Below, piece by piece: positions 11,616-24,344 of a DNA stretch of 64,000 nt. The notes below the pieces were generated by a model that was given only the letters and a program-made list of their open reading frames with translations, did not search any database and was not told the DNA's origin. Position numbers and translations under genes: made by a program. Source of the DNA: Climacium dendroides. Lineage: Eukaryota; Streptophyta; Bryopsida; Hypnales; Climaciaceae. Position 1 is the first letter of the stretch; the number at the start of each line of letters is the position of its first letter. The stretch spans positions 16,013,538 through 16,077,537 of the forward strand of contig OX467091.1 of the NCBI GenBank assembly GCA_950106755.1. Reading direction: 5' to 3'.

Positions 11616-12549
11616 GACACAAGCAGTCGCCAGTCATCCTTAGTCATAATTCTGCAGTCATAAAACACTGCCATTGTTGTAGTGGACGTGCACCTTCCTA
11701 CCACAATGATGGCAATTAGTGAGCAAGGCAAAGAGATAATTGTGGCCCACCTAAAATGAGGAGAATGACTAAGTGGGAGGACAACTATACTTTTATTGAT
11801 TTGGGTTGTAGATAGTGGTCAAACTTTATATCACGTTGAGAAAGAATACTACAACTAGAGGCCCCAATACAGTAATCCGCTAGAATAATATGATGGAGCA
11901 CTTGTAGTGTGGCATCATACAGGTATGGTATTCTTCAATGTTGCAAGTAAGGGATTGAAGCAAAATGCAATACATTGAAAGAATATCCTAATTTGCATTT
12001 TCTTCCTTATATAAGCAGTTGTTTTTTCTAAAATGTGTAAATAATGTTTAGAATGCATAATGTCATACAAAATCCAATGCATATTATAATAGGTGCAGTC
12101 GTGCATTTGTGAGAAGTCGTATATATTATAACAGACAAGAGGATACGTATGACAACTTATAGTAGCAAGACCATTGCTACAACAATTGTCATTGGCCTAC
12201 TACATATGCTTATGTCTCTACTTACCATCTAGAAGAGAGTGAACGATTGGCTTGGAGTAACATGCACCCCAACAGCCCTTTGCCATTGTTGTCCATGCAC
12301 TTATAAGAAATGAAAGAAATAGAAGCATGGTCTTTCATGCATGTGTAAGAAATGAAGCAACCAGAAGCGTGAGTAGAATTGAAATTGAAACAACCCCTGC
12401 AATTAGATGGGTTTGACTTCTGATGGGAAAAATGGCTATCTTATTTCAGATAGATATTGTCTCTTTCTACAAGGAGTTCAATCCCATAGAAAAGTGGGAT
12501 GGCCAAACAACTGATGCTAAACAATGCATTGTAGCACACCTTATGGAGC
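11616..12549. other. Intergenic spacer, nothing recognised
   Basis: AT-rich to moderate sequence with repeated AGAAATGAA and GCATG words near 12300-12370. No gene, RNA or clear mobile element is seen. Confidence 0.5.
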
Positions 12550-13620
12550 ATTACAAAATCTAAGGTGTAGTATCCGGTTGAGTGTAATGTATTTGAAAAA
12601 AGTGGTTGGAAGTGCCCTCATTCATAGGGAAGCACCATCTAAATCAATTCATTGATAAGGGAGCTACTCAATCATCAAATGTCAACAATGACTTCTAGAA
12701 AGTTTTGAAGAACAAGAGAGATACCAAAGAGTCCAAAGAGAAATCTGAGAAAATAGCAAGTATAGCAAAGATTTGGGCAATAAAACACAATAGTAAGAGA
12801 GCACTAGAGCAAGCAACAATAGTATGACTGGTATTACATCATAAGTGTTACAACGAGAATGTTATGAAGGCTTATAGTGCAAAAAGTATCCCGTATGCAC
12901 TATGATAGAACAATATGGTATGGTGGATTGAAACCTCCTTGTCAGGGACGATACATGTTTATTATGCACATGTCTTTAGATGATTCATATAAGAGTTATT
13001 GCCATTGCCAATGACAATTGCATTTCATGTTAAAATGAAGTGTACAAGTACTAATGTTGCATTAGTTAGCGTTAGAAGAATGGAATTGTTAATTGATGTC
13101 AATGCTGTCAACATAAATGCAGACTCTACATTTGGACTGAGAACTTGATAATGCTGAGATTGAAAAAGTAGTACAAAAAGACACGTTAATGTTGCAAAAG
13201 GTAGTAGTAGATAAAAAAAGGTTGAAGGTGGCAACTAGTTCCAACGTAGTTGTCAAACAAATTAAGGAGAAGCTTCATAAATGTGTGGAGGTATTGAAAT
13301 CATTTATGTCCAAATAGAGTTCTAGATTAGAAGACTGGAATACTTTGCTCAACGAAGGATATGATGGTCACTTTAAAGAGGTCAGATATATGAAGAAGGA
13401 TGCAAACAAAAATACAAAATAGCATAGTCCTACAGGTCTTATTCTTAAGGACAAGTCTGAAAAAGAATATATGATGGGCACAATTGCAAAGTACATTGTG
13501 GTTCCTGACATGCTGAGCACACATCGAGAGAGCAACATATTGGAAATTACAATTTTAAGAAGTGTAAATAGGGGGAACAATGATCATGCTGTCTGTAATA
13601 AATGGAATATGCATTTTTTA
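12550..13620 (+). pseudogene. Possible decayed coding sequence, unidentified
   Basis: Several plus-strand stretches have few stops and lysine/serine-rich content (for example KRDTKESKEKSEKIASIAKI around 12715-12775, and NMELLIDVNAV-like text near 13080), joined only through stops and frame changes. I cannot assign a family; a degenerate transposon reading frame is most likely. Base composition here is less extreme than in the surrounding AT-rich DNA. Confidence 0.25.
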
Positions 13621-13764
13621 ATTAAAATGTTGTCAACAAGAAATTGAGAGATTTAGGAGTCATGAAGGTTGCTTTCTAATAGCAATTTTTTATAACATCT
13701 ATGCCAGTACAATGTGCTACCAACTTCATTAATATAAATATATTGTCAAGGTGAGAGAATGTTC

Positions 13765-13814
13765 GACTACTTGAAAATTTCAAAACAACAGAAAAATAAA
13801 ATTTTCTAGTAGTG
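13765..13814. mobile_element. CACTA-like solo relic, 50 bp
   Basis: GACTACTTGAAAATTT at the left and AAATTTTCTAGTAGTG-like sequence at the right form an inverted repeat (about 14 of 16), with TTC on both sides (13762-13764 and 13815-13817) as a 3-bp target duplication. The right end recurs at 23887-23902. Probably an internally deleted CACTA element. Confidence 0.45.
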
Positions 13815-16101
13815 TTCTTGATGCCTTCAAGACCACTTCAATTCAATACAATGGGTTTTGAATACAATGGCATTGTTTTGTGCACCTTTGTACCAACTGT
13901 ATGTAGGTAGTCCTCGATGTCATGCATGGAATGCTCTAAATGTGGTCATAATGATTATGAAAAGTGACACTAATATAATGTGTTCATGGGGGGGTTGCAC
14001 AAAATGACAATCTCTATGTTGATGGATATGTACTTATGAATGAGGGAGAAAATTTGTTGCTAGATGTGCTCAAAATTTCCTATAATTTTCTCCATTTTCA
14101 AGTTATTTATTGCTCTACAATTGTGATGTGGGAAATTCTTTCATGTCCATTTTGACATGACTTCAATGACACTCTCATCCATAAGTAGAAAATGATTTTG
14201 GACGTCCAAAGTGTACTTGCTACCTTCTTTGTCTGCAAGAATGCTCCTTGGAAGTTATTGATTGTTAGGTCCTTTCTTTCACTTCATTGATTTAGGGGAC
14301 TTTCCAACATACTTGGACATTGACATGAGGAGTGCTGCAATTCTTGAGGACATGCTACTAGATCCATTGTGATTTTGTGATACATGCAAGTCATTCTTGT
14401 TGAAAAGGATGAAAAGAATATGTAGTTCTATATATAAGAAATGTTTTTTCGATGTGATGTTTTGCAGTTTATTATGTTAGAAGTGTTAATTTCAAGACAA
14501 GAATATGTAAGTAGACATGGTTTCTAGTAAGGATTTGGAATGTCCTTCATTTAGAGTTCCTTAAGATTGAACAAGTTGTGTTTATTATTTTCAATCAATT
14601 AAAGCTTTTGATCATGATATAGAGAGGATGAAGATGCAACACTTTGGAGATCATGTCTTTTGGATGTCAAGAAGATGGAATAGCAAGCATGACATCTTCT
14701 AGAGCCACATGGTACTAAGAATAGTTGTAACTACATGTGGACATCTTCTAGAGCCACATGGTACTAAGAATAGTTGTAACTTGAGTAGACCATTACTCAC
14801 CTATACTACAAGCTCAATTTATTTTTGTAGTTGAACGCTATGTTTCAACTAACCTTACTATGTTGCTCTTCATGAGTATGTTTTGTTTTCTTAATCAAAA
14901 TCAAATGTTACTACATCTGAAGAATTTTAGCTTCCAACGTTATGCAATTTTGAAATGAATTTTTTTTAATATAATCACATTAATAAATGTGCCATGTAAA
15001 ATAATACTACTATTGGTTTGATGGTGACATATTCACAGGAAAACCACATTCTCAACAACTTCAAATCACGACAAGATGTTTCCAACAACACATTTTCGTG
15101 AGCATGAGCACTAATATTGCTCAAAGTGCATAACATGTTTGGCTTCCTTGTAACTCAAGTCATCATGGCATCATGAAAATACTTTGCATTTGCAACTTTA
15201 CTATCCATATCAACAACATTGTTTTGGAGCAGCTCTACTATCCATTTCAACAACATTTCTTTGGAAAATTCCGAAGGAGCTACCATTTTCTTTTCTTCTT
15301 CACATACAATTTGAGTTTCCAGTCAATCCATAGTAACTTCATTAGAATTACCCATGGTAAAAGCTAAATCCCTTGCCAACATGGTTAAGTCATATTTATT
15401 GGGGTGTTGTAAAAAAAACAAATCCTCATTGTTTTAGACATTCTATAAAATATGATCGTCCATTTCAGGATGACCTCATCATACTAGTGACATGCACATA
15501 TTTCCTCACTTATCCTTACAAATTAAATCAACTATGTGCTAAAAGTTCTTGACATACAAATGTCACTAGCAACATGTCTTGTTTTTTTCTATTGTCAACA
15601 AAAATGCAAGGTTCTTATAGTGGTGGTTAAATAGCTTTTGAATACTTACATATTTATATATATGATACATTTAGCTTCCTAAATGTCATTGAAATCACAA
15701 ATTGTTCATAACTTCTCAAACAATAACTACAAATTAAGGAAAAAATATCAAGTTCATTAAATATTTATGCCTCTTGGTTTTAAATTAACACATGTTACCA
15801 CTTCTCTTGTATAATAATTTGGGACCTGCACTACTTGAAATTTTTAAGGAAAACAAACCAACTACACTCCCTTTGTAATAAAGGACACAACATTTGTGGA
15901 ACAATCTAACCACTGCCACTATTTAAACATAACGGGGGCAAATTGCACCATATGTATATTTTCCACTAACCAAAAGTAATTTTTTTGCCAAAAATATTCC
16001 ATTTAAATTAAAAATGCAAATGAAATCGACAAATTTGGAACAAAAAAATGCGTGAAATTGATTCAGAACTCTTGCCGATCAAAAATGGATGAATGTAGAA
16101 A
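13815..16101. other. AT-rich spacer up to the right arm
   Basis: No gene seen. It contains the 42-bp duplication at 14691-14781 and a short local duplication around 15193-15260 (TACTATCCAT.TCAACAACAT twice). The last 100 bp before 16102 form the upstream flank of SMU1 copy 2 and are unrelated to the flank of copy 1. Confidence 0.55.
14691..14781 (+). repeat. 42-bp direct duplication, 49-bp period
   Basis: GACATCTTCTAGAGCCACAT and the following 22 bases occur at 14691-14732 and again at 14740-14781 without a mismatch, separated by 7 bases. This is a recent local duplication. Confidence 0.9.
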
Positions 16102-16301
16102 TAAAATTCTTCACCAAATTTTCAGTGATCACGATACTTCGATAGAAAGTGAAAAAAAAGGGCTGAATCCAACCGAAAAATACAAAAAGGAAAATAAATG
16201 AATAAATGACAAGCTTCGTCTGTCTACCGTGACTGCCGATTACGTTGCCGACGATTTTCGCAACGAAGTGCATGAGCTCCATCGCCATAGCCACGGCCCT
16301 T

Positions 16302-16310
16302 AAACCCTAA
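16302..16310 (+). promoter_or_regulatory. Telo-box of SMU1 copy 2
   Basis: AAACCCTAA, 158 bp upstream of the ATG at 16468, next to a GGCCC word. A plant promoter/leader element common in genes of RNA and protein synthesis. Confidence 0.6.
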
Positions 16311-16467
16311 TTCCGGGGGAGCTCGCTCGCACGATTTGGCTGGAAGGGGTTGGGGACGTCCGCGCGCACCAGCGAGCCCGAGCCGAGGCTGCTGCACCGC
16401 GCATGGGAGTTTGCCTCGCGCAGTTGGATTCGTTTTGAAATTTCGTCGCCAGTTGTGGCCCTCGGTC

Positions 16468-19400
16468 ATGTCCACTCTCGAAATCGAGGCGCGCGAGTAA
16501 GCCCTCTCTCTCTGTGTCTGCGCGATGCTTCCGCCGATGTGCGCCGGGTGGACCTACACTCGGCGAGGACTGAATTAGGTTTTGTGGGAGCTGTGCTGCA
16601 GTGTCATCAAGATAGTGCTTCAGTTCTGCAAGGAGAATTCGCTGCAGCAGACGTTCCAGACGCTGCAGAATGAGTGCCAGGTTTCCCTCAACACCGTGGA
16701 CAGCCTGGAGACGTTCACGGCGGACATCAACAATGGCCGCTGGGACGCGCTGCTGCCGCAGGTGGCGCAGCTCAAGCTGCCGCGCAAGAAGTTGGAGGAC
16801 TTGTACGAGCAGGTGCGTCTGTCTTTCTCTCACTCTCTCAGAAGTGGCCGTCTTTTGGCCTTCGGATTCCACCATTAGAATCGGGATGGAGGTCCGTCGT
16901 CTCCTGCATTGTACGGGACGGTGTGATTTAGGTCCGACCTCGCGACGATCGAAGGAAATACCTGATCGAAGGTGGCTTTGTTCGTGTCAGATCGTGCTGG
17001 AAATGATCGAGCTGCGCGAGCTGGACACGGCGAGGTCCATTTTGAGGCAGACGCAGGCGATGGGGTTCATGAAGCAGGAACAGCCGGAGCGTTACCTGAA
17101 GCTGGAGCACCTGCTGGTCCGGACGTATTTCGACCCCCGCGAGGTATGGGCTGGACTGGACTGGACGAAACGCTGATACAATTCTAGGTCTTTGTTAATT
17201 GTTCTCTCGGACGTGAACCACACACTGCTTCATGAGAGGAAGAGAATTTGCGTAGGGTCCTGAGGCCCGACGCGATGCCAATCGTGTGGGCTCAGAGTCA
17301 TCCGGAGAGCGATATAGGAAGGCCGCACGTTCCTTGGACCTGCATTAGGGTTGGGGTCGCCAATGCATGTGGGAGTTTGAAAGCATTTTGTATGTGACAG
17401 GCGTACCAAGATTCGTCGAAAGAGAAGAGGCGAGCACAGATTGCGCAAGGTGTGGGCCTTTTGGTATTGTTGTGAAGTGGCTTGCGCATTGTGAAGACTT
17501 TTCTTGTTTTCGGCCGGTCGCTTCCTCCTGCTCGCTGCGTTGTTGTTGCCTGACAGAGGTTGAAAGCGTGTCCACTGTGCAGCTCTGTCTGTGGAGGTGA
17601 CGGTGGTGCCCCCGTCCAGGCTGATGGCTTTGATCGGTCAGGCGTTGAAGTGGCAACAACACCAGGGTATGTGTGACCTTGATCTTGGGTGACAGTCTGG
17701 TACGATGTTTCGAGATTGTTCGGCGAGACTGTTGGTTCTCGATGTTGTGATAGCGATTGCCGACGCTTGTTGTTCCCTCTATTCATGGGTTCTGTGATTG
17801 TTCACGGTTCGTTGCCGGCGTGCGCGACAAGGCGGAGATGGTTCACTTCCATGTGTCTTGTTGTGGACAGGTTTGCTGCCACCAGGAACGCAGTTCGATC
17901 TGTTCAAGGGAGCGGCAGCTGTGAAGGCGGACGAGGAAGAGATCTATCCCACGGTTTTGGAGCACACAATCAAGGTACGGTGGCGTCGGGCCAGGACGCA
18001 GCGGGTTTGGCTTTCAGTGTTGCATGATTGGTGCGTGGTTTTGGGGTCTTCCTTTTGCGATTTTGCGACCGACGTTTAGGTCCACCGAGTCGTTGAACTG
18101 ACGGCACAATTGCAACTGGTGCAGTTTGGAAAGCAAAGTCATCCGGAGTGCGCCCGGTTCTCTCCCGACGGTCAATTTTTGGTATCAGCTTCCGTGGATG
18201 GCTTCATCGAGGTTGGTATCGTCCAAGTCATTGAATACCATCATGCGGTTTGTGTATGAATTCATTTCATCGAGCTGTGTTTGCTGTATAGAACGGTCGG
18301 TATGGAATGGGGTGAATGCGTTCTCTCTCCGAAAAATGATGAGCTGGTTTCCACCCACAAAACTGCGAAGTGCAGGGCCGCGCTCGGCGGTGATTTGGGA
18401 CCTCCGACAGTGACCCGGCATGCGTTGACGTTTTGCAGGTTTGGGACTACTTGACTGGGAAGCTGAAGAAAGACTTGCAATATCAGGCGGTGGTAAGCGT
18501 CGCTTGCCTCATTTTGTTCTGTCGCAGTTTCGGCTGGCATGTCATGTTCGCTCGGGCAGCTGGAGTGTGGGATTATGTTGGATACAGTAGGGAATGAGTG
18601 TGTTGTGTGTTGTGGACGTTGCAGGATGCGTTCATGATGCACGACGAGGCCGTTTTGTGCATCGCGTTCAGCAAGGATTCCGAGATGCTTGCTTCTGGAT
18701 CCCAGGACGGCAAAATCAAGGTGGGGATCTTTGCTCGTTGGTTCCCGCAACGGAGTTGACGGTGCGGTGTTTTGGGGGCAGTGATGAACGGAGAGTGTGC
18801 CTTGGAGTGTTGTGTGTTGGGGTCATGTGGTGCTGAAGCGATGAGCTACTACGCACACGGAACCTTTGTTTTCATGCTCCGGCATCTGCTTGAGGCTTCG
18901 GATATGTGGTTGCCCTGCGACGTTTCTTTGTCGGTTGCTGTGAGAGATTGTAACGGATTGGGGACGCTGCTATGCGATGCAGGTGTGGAGGATACGAACA
19001 GGACAATGTCTGCGTAGGTTCGAGCGAGCGCATGGGCAGGGAGTCACGAGCGTTTCTTTTTCCAGAGATAGCACGCAAGTTCTGAGTACCTCCTTCGATG
19101 GCACGGCGCGGTAATGACCCGTGTGGGGTGCCCAGTTGATCTATCGTCGCTTTGGGGTTTGGATGTGCGATGCAGCTTTTGATGCCGAGGGGCAGTTTGT
19201 TTTTCCGCGGAGGAGCAGCTGGTCGATGGAATGACATTGTTTCCGTCGAGCAATTGGTGCGAGCTGTTTCCTGTCTGACTTGTCCGGGTGCTTAGAACGG
19301 GCGTTGATTGGCGTTTGGTTGCATGTGGCCACAGGTTACATGGATTGAAGTCTGGGAAAACGTTAAAGGAGTTTCGAGGGCATAGTTCGTACGTGAATGA

Positions 19401-20967
19401 CGCCATCTTCACGAGCGACGGAGGTCGCGTGATCACGGCGTCTAGCGACGGGTCTGTGAAGGTGAGCACTGGTTGGGGTGGAACGCGCGAAGGGAATAGG
19501 CTCCTGTGGTAGTTGTGGTTTGGTGTTGTGAGCGGGGTCGAGAGGCTTCGTGGCGTCTCCAGATGTCATGTGAGGAGGCTGGCATGTAGGGGTCATTTTC
19601 TTGAGCTGGAAATATCCCGACTCTTGGAGGCGTCGGGTGTTTTTTGTTGTGCGTTTCGGTGGGGGTTACTTTTGATGCCCTTTTGGTGGTTTGAGGGGCC
19701 TACTTTGTGCATGATGGTTTGGCAGGTTTGGGACGTGAAGAACGCGGACTGTTTACAAACTTTCAAACCTCCGCCTCCATTGCGAGTGAGTTTCTCTTTG
19801 TCCTTGGTGGGTGTAGTATGGCAGCGCCGGCGACCAGCGGACGACAAATGTGGTAGTTGGTCTAACGTGGAGGTGTTGTGTGAGCAGGGGGGCGATGCGA
19901 CAGTGAATTCCGTGCACCTCATGCCGAAGAACCCGGAGCACATCGTGGTATGCAACCGAGCATCTGCCGTCTACGTGATGACGTTACAGGGCCAGGTTGT
20001 TGCTCCGATCCTCCTCGTTTGACAACGGTGGTCAGCTCTCATTTTGTGTTGGGGTTGCTTGATTTCTGTGTTCGATCAGGGTGCACCGAGTGCGGGTAGG
20101 GTTCCATTTTACCGGCGTATCCTGCAGCGCCTTGCCGGCTCTTTCAGAAGATGGCATTGGTTTTGATCATGCGTGGACGCGGCTTTGCATGGCAGGTGGT
20201 GAAAAGTTTGTCTTCCGGAAAGCGAGAAGGAGGTGACTTTGTTGGTGCTACGGTTTCTCCGAAAGGAGACTGGATCTATTGCGTTGGCGAAGATCGGTGC
20301 GTTCCTTTGGATGGTGGATTTCTAAGCTTTTAGGTTTCGAGTCATACATGGGTTCGAGCCAGTCGTCGGTAACCGTGTTTTGTGCGTGGGTTAGGAAGAC
20401 GTAGTACGGCGCTACTAGGGATCAGAGAGCTGGTAGAGTTCGAGGATCTTTCGCTTTGGGGGGATGTCGTTCGCATGACTCGTATCTAGGGGTTTCTTTG
20501 GAAGGTGCATGGCGTAGCCTCTTGCGAGCTCTTTTGCGGTGAGCGGTTGTGGTTTGAAAGTGACGGTAGTCCTTATGGGTGGTTTGCTTTGATAACAGGA
20601 ACATTTATTGCTTCAGTCATCAATCAGGCAAGCTGGAGCACCTGATGACGGTAAGTCTTTGCATTGTTTTTTGTGGAGATTTGTTGTCTCGGATATTTCT
20701 TTCCAGTGAAACTCGGCTTTTATGGACGAGGAGGACTTGACGTCCTGGTGTGTGTCTGTACTTGGTTGTGGCTTTCATGTCGTGGAAGTCGGTCCTTCGT
20801 CGTAGTTTTGCAGTCAGAGGTTGTGGTTTGTGTTGCTGCGTGACTTGCGTGGTCGTGTGGTTTGGCAGGCGCACGAGAAGGACATCATTGGAGTGACGCA
20901 TCATCCTCACCGCAACTTACTAGTGACGTACAGCAATGATAACACTATGAAGCTCTGGAAACCTTGA
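16468..20967 (+). CDS. SMU1: SMU1 splicing factor, copy 2 (16 exons)
   Basis: WD40 protein SMU1, a spliceosomal B-complex component that acts with RED/IK in the nucleus and influences splice-site choice. Exons: 16468-16496, 16602-16812, 16991-17143, 17401-17449, 17583-17666, 17871-17974, 18125-18211, 18439-18492, 18625-18720, 18983-19110, 19335-19461, 19726-19785, 19888-19995, 20196-20296, 20599-20650, 20869-20967. All introns are GT-AG and about 100-260 bp long. The joined frame is 513 codons plus stop, the same length as human SMU1. It starts [20 protein letters not shown] (LisH about residues 6-38). CTLH follows (about 40-92, including QPERY and YFDPRE), then a linker with [20 protein letters not shown], and WD40 repeats from residue 211 ([50 protein letters not shown]) to the terminal KLWKP. 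Open throughout. Downstream context suggests this is the parental copy. Confidence 0.97.
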
Positions 20968-21421
20968 GCACGAGCTGCTTGTATAATTATTCCTTCTTTT
21001 TTTTTTCCCACAGCCGTACAAGTGGCATTTTTCTTGGCTCTTTCCCTTCGCCATGGTTGTATCGTTGTGGAGTTTGGGACTTGCGATCTCCATGCTGTGG
21101 CTGTGTCCTCTGCAGTGTGGAGCGTTCTGAGTCGTAGTTGATCGTGTGATGTATGCATGGGAGTCGTCTGGTGCGCATGTTTAGGGAGTTGGTTTTCGTT
21201 GGCTGGTGGGTGAAATTGTCAAGAGTATTCAGCTGTTCGGGTTTGATCCTAGAACGGAGTAATGGAAGATATTCTTTCGTCGCAGTATTGGCGACATTCC
21301 TGGCGCGGGTCTTTGTTTGAATTCATGGACGCATCCGCATTTCAGTTCGGTTACTGGAAGTGCACTTCCCAGCGTCGAGCCGGACCGTTATCGAATCAGT
21401 ACCAGTAATCGGGTTGGACCT

Positions 21422-22112
21422 CTGAACTGTAGATTTAGCTGTAGTCTACCTAATGGTGATGTAGGGTTGTGGGATCCGTTTGGTGTGATGATATTCTGGG
21501 ACGTTGTCTGAACCGCCGTATGAACTATTTTGGTGCTTATGTCTGTTTTGGGGTTCTGGTTTTTCTGGTTGGAATATATGAACGTGTTGTCTGGCATTTC
21601 TCGTTGTATAGTTGGTTACAATAGAATGACCTGGGCTATGTATCGTACATTCGCTGTAATCACGGAGTTTATTAGATTTTTGTTGCAGTGCGTAGGGTGG
21701 GCTTTTAGATGTACTGATTTCATTACTGTTGCAGTTTCCATTACATGATAGGCTATTCAGACGTTGAACCAGCAACTATTGATGTTGGCTTTTTGTAATT
21801 TTATCTGTAGAGTTTTTTACAACGGTTTTACAGGATCGGGGAATCCGGGGGACATTGGTACTGTAGGTGCAAAATGTCTGGCATTCGCCCCCCTGCACTG
21901 CGAACTTTAGCTCGTTACGTCAGTCGCTTATTGGAGCACAGTGTGATGCAATTGTTGCAACAGCTCGTGGAATGGATTACAATCCTCTTCTACCCAGCCA
22001 TGAGACAATGATGGGTCAGCGGACTCGCCATAGTGTTGAAGGTAGTACACTTTGTGCCGGATTGCTTTTTATTTTATTCACTTGATCATGAGTGCTTATG
22101 CACCATGGTATT
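21422..22112. other. Downstream flank of SMU1 copy 2
   Basis: GC content stays near that of the gene until about 22090, then falls. Short frames exist but none resembles a protein. It is probably the rest of the original SMU1 3' intergenic region and has no counterpart beyond the left arm. Confidence 0.5.
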
Positions 22113-22190
22113 TTAACCCCTTAAATGTCGAGGTGGATGGCGGATGTCTGATGGATGTCAGAATCTTTTAGTGTAGGATAGAAGTGCATG
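22113..22190 (-). repeat. Family F repeat fragment
   Basis: TTTTAACCCCTTAAATGTCG through GATAGAAGTGCA is the reverse complement of 29735-29812 (and 30035-30115), with a few mismatches. Related sequence is at 59955-60060. Confidence 0.75.
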
Positions 22191-24344
22191 CTCAAATAAC
22201 ACACATTGACTGATTTTGTTTAAGAATGGGCATTGATGTTGCCAGTTTTAACAATTAAGACTTTTGTTCCATCTCAAATCAATGTATCTCGGTCTCCAAA
22301 AAATTTGTCTGCAATATGTGCACTTTGAATGGTGCAAGGGTTGTGTTTAGTCAATTATTCTCCTTAACCTTGTGTATAGATTCTTGTCCCCAATTCTACA
22401 TTCATCCATCACTTACATATTGTCATCTAATATTTGTAAATCTCATTTAAAATTAGACAAATCTTATATTTCTTACTAATTTTTTTTATAATTTCATCTA
22501 CATTTAGACCCCATTCTTTGGTATTGGTAGCCAATATTAAATTTAAGAATTAGCATCCACACTCCTATCTTTCAAATGTGATACATCATAATTTCATCTC
22601 TATATAAGTTGGTGATCACTCCAATTTTTTATTTCCTTTGCAAAAAATGTCCCTTATGTACAACAAATAAGGAAATAATGGCATTTTTGGATGAACAGTG
22701 TACAATTAATGCATATATCTTCTAAATGATTGTTTGGGGCATAGCAAAAATTATGTACTTGTAAATTTGGTAACTCACTAGCAGGGTGATTGCATGCTAG
22801 GGTCGAAGACATGAACCAGTAAAAACAAGTCTAAAATGTACACATATAGTACAAAATGTACAAAATATTAGTATAAAAAGTACAAATATTGGTACAAAAT
22901 GGATCCAAAATGTCATTTATACCCAAATTCAATGGTGGCCCATCTAAATCAAAAGGCCTTCTTATAGACTCTCAAATTGAAAATTGAGAAAACATATTTT
23001 GAAGTCAAAATTTAGGCCTTGTACTAAAATCACACATTTATAAGGATAATTTCTTGTAAAAATTTTGAAACCCTAATTAAATGTTAAGACACTGTATGTA
23101 AACATTAGAACATTGAATTTAGCTCTTTGAATTGCAAAAATGAAACCCTAAACTTAAGACAATAAGTACAACAATGTTAAAGCTAAATTTGTAATAGTAC
23201 AAACATTTAATGTTTGTACTCCATATATTCATTTAATAGATGAAAGTCACTTTTTGTTATGCAATTCTCAATGTACACAAGATGTAAGACTTTGCTTCAT
23301 TTTTTTTTCTTAAAAAAAGTGACAAAAACTATTATAATATTGACTTCAAACTTTCATGCTATACATAAATTCTATCGTGCCTACAATTTTAGACAATTGT
23401 AGTGTGCTTTAACCCATCACATTGTTCTTTTTTTTCCACAAATTAGACATTGGTAGAAAAAAAATGGAAACTGCTTTTGCTTTTGTATACTAGGAGACTT
23501 GCCATTGGTTGGATGTTCATAAAGCAAGTTGTAGAGGGGTAAACATGTAATCTATTTTTTTAAAGCATGCTCAAGTATTTAACACAAATCTATAAACTTT
23601 TGTTGAATAGATAGAAATGTTCTTTAATATCCACCAAATATTTTCTATAGTAATAAATTGATCAAATACAAGAACAATGTAGAAAAAACATATTAATCTC
23701 AAATTAGGTTGCCTATCTTTAACGAGGGAGATTAGGGAACTATTAGAAAATTATTTGAAGGATTCTAAAATACTTTTCATTGCTACAAAAAAATTTGGGC
23801 TTATGGAGGGCCTTGAGCGTTGTTGATTTCAACAGATTTTTGTCAGATTTTGACCGGATCAACGCGACCAAAACAGCAGAAAAACTAAATTTTCTAGTAG
23901 TGCTCAAGGTGTTCGAGATTGAGCTTGAAGGGGAACATTCATCAATTTAAAATTTCCTACACAATGCATTATTTTCCTATCTTTTGCTCAATATGATGAT
24001 GAAATCTGTGTGAAAATAAAGTCTAATTGTCTACCTTGAGATCAATTACAAAAGTTAAATGATGTGGTTGTCAAAAATATGTCATTGTTTTTTACAACAA
24101 TGATATGGAAATAACCAAGCATGGCTTTGTGAAGCAGCTCTTTAGAGACCCAAAATTTTCTATAATGTTTACTTTGGCCAAATGTCAACCTTATATAATA
24201 TCTTTAGTGGTCCACTAGAAGTTCATCTTGAAAAAATACCATGTGACCATGTCCAAGATTTAGAAAGTAAATCCCTTGTATGCCCCACTCTAACGATGCT
24301 ACCATGTGAATATAGAACTAGGGGCATATGAGCCTTAAGTATAT
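22191..24344. other. AT-rich intergenic DNA
   Basis: No gene seen. 22830-22910 is rich in the words GTACAAAATG and GTACAAATA. The end of a CACTA-like terminal repeat (TTTCTAGTAGTG) is at 23891-23902, but a convincing partner end is missing. Confidence 0.5.

Larger units (their letters stand above)
16102..21421. repeat. Right arm of 5.32 kb SMU1 palindrome
   Basis: Reverse complement of 542-5861 (see the left arm). Differences found: 21379 (G, where the complement of the left arm predicts A) and 21267 (A, where G is predicted). Beyond 21421 the sequence continues at similar GC content for about 700 bp, unlike the outer side of the left arm, so this arm probably sits at the original locus. Confidence 0.97.

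Noticed and set aside
542..21421. Plastid inverted repeat or rDNA explanation for the large palindrome
   Set aside because: The arms contain a nuclear intron-rich spliceosome gene and no rRNA, tRNA or plastid genes.
23778..23902. Second CACTA-like element
   Set aside because: The right end TTTCTAGTAGTG is good, but the left end (CATTGCTACAAAAAAATTT) is weak and no 3-bp duplication is found.
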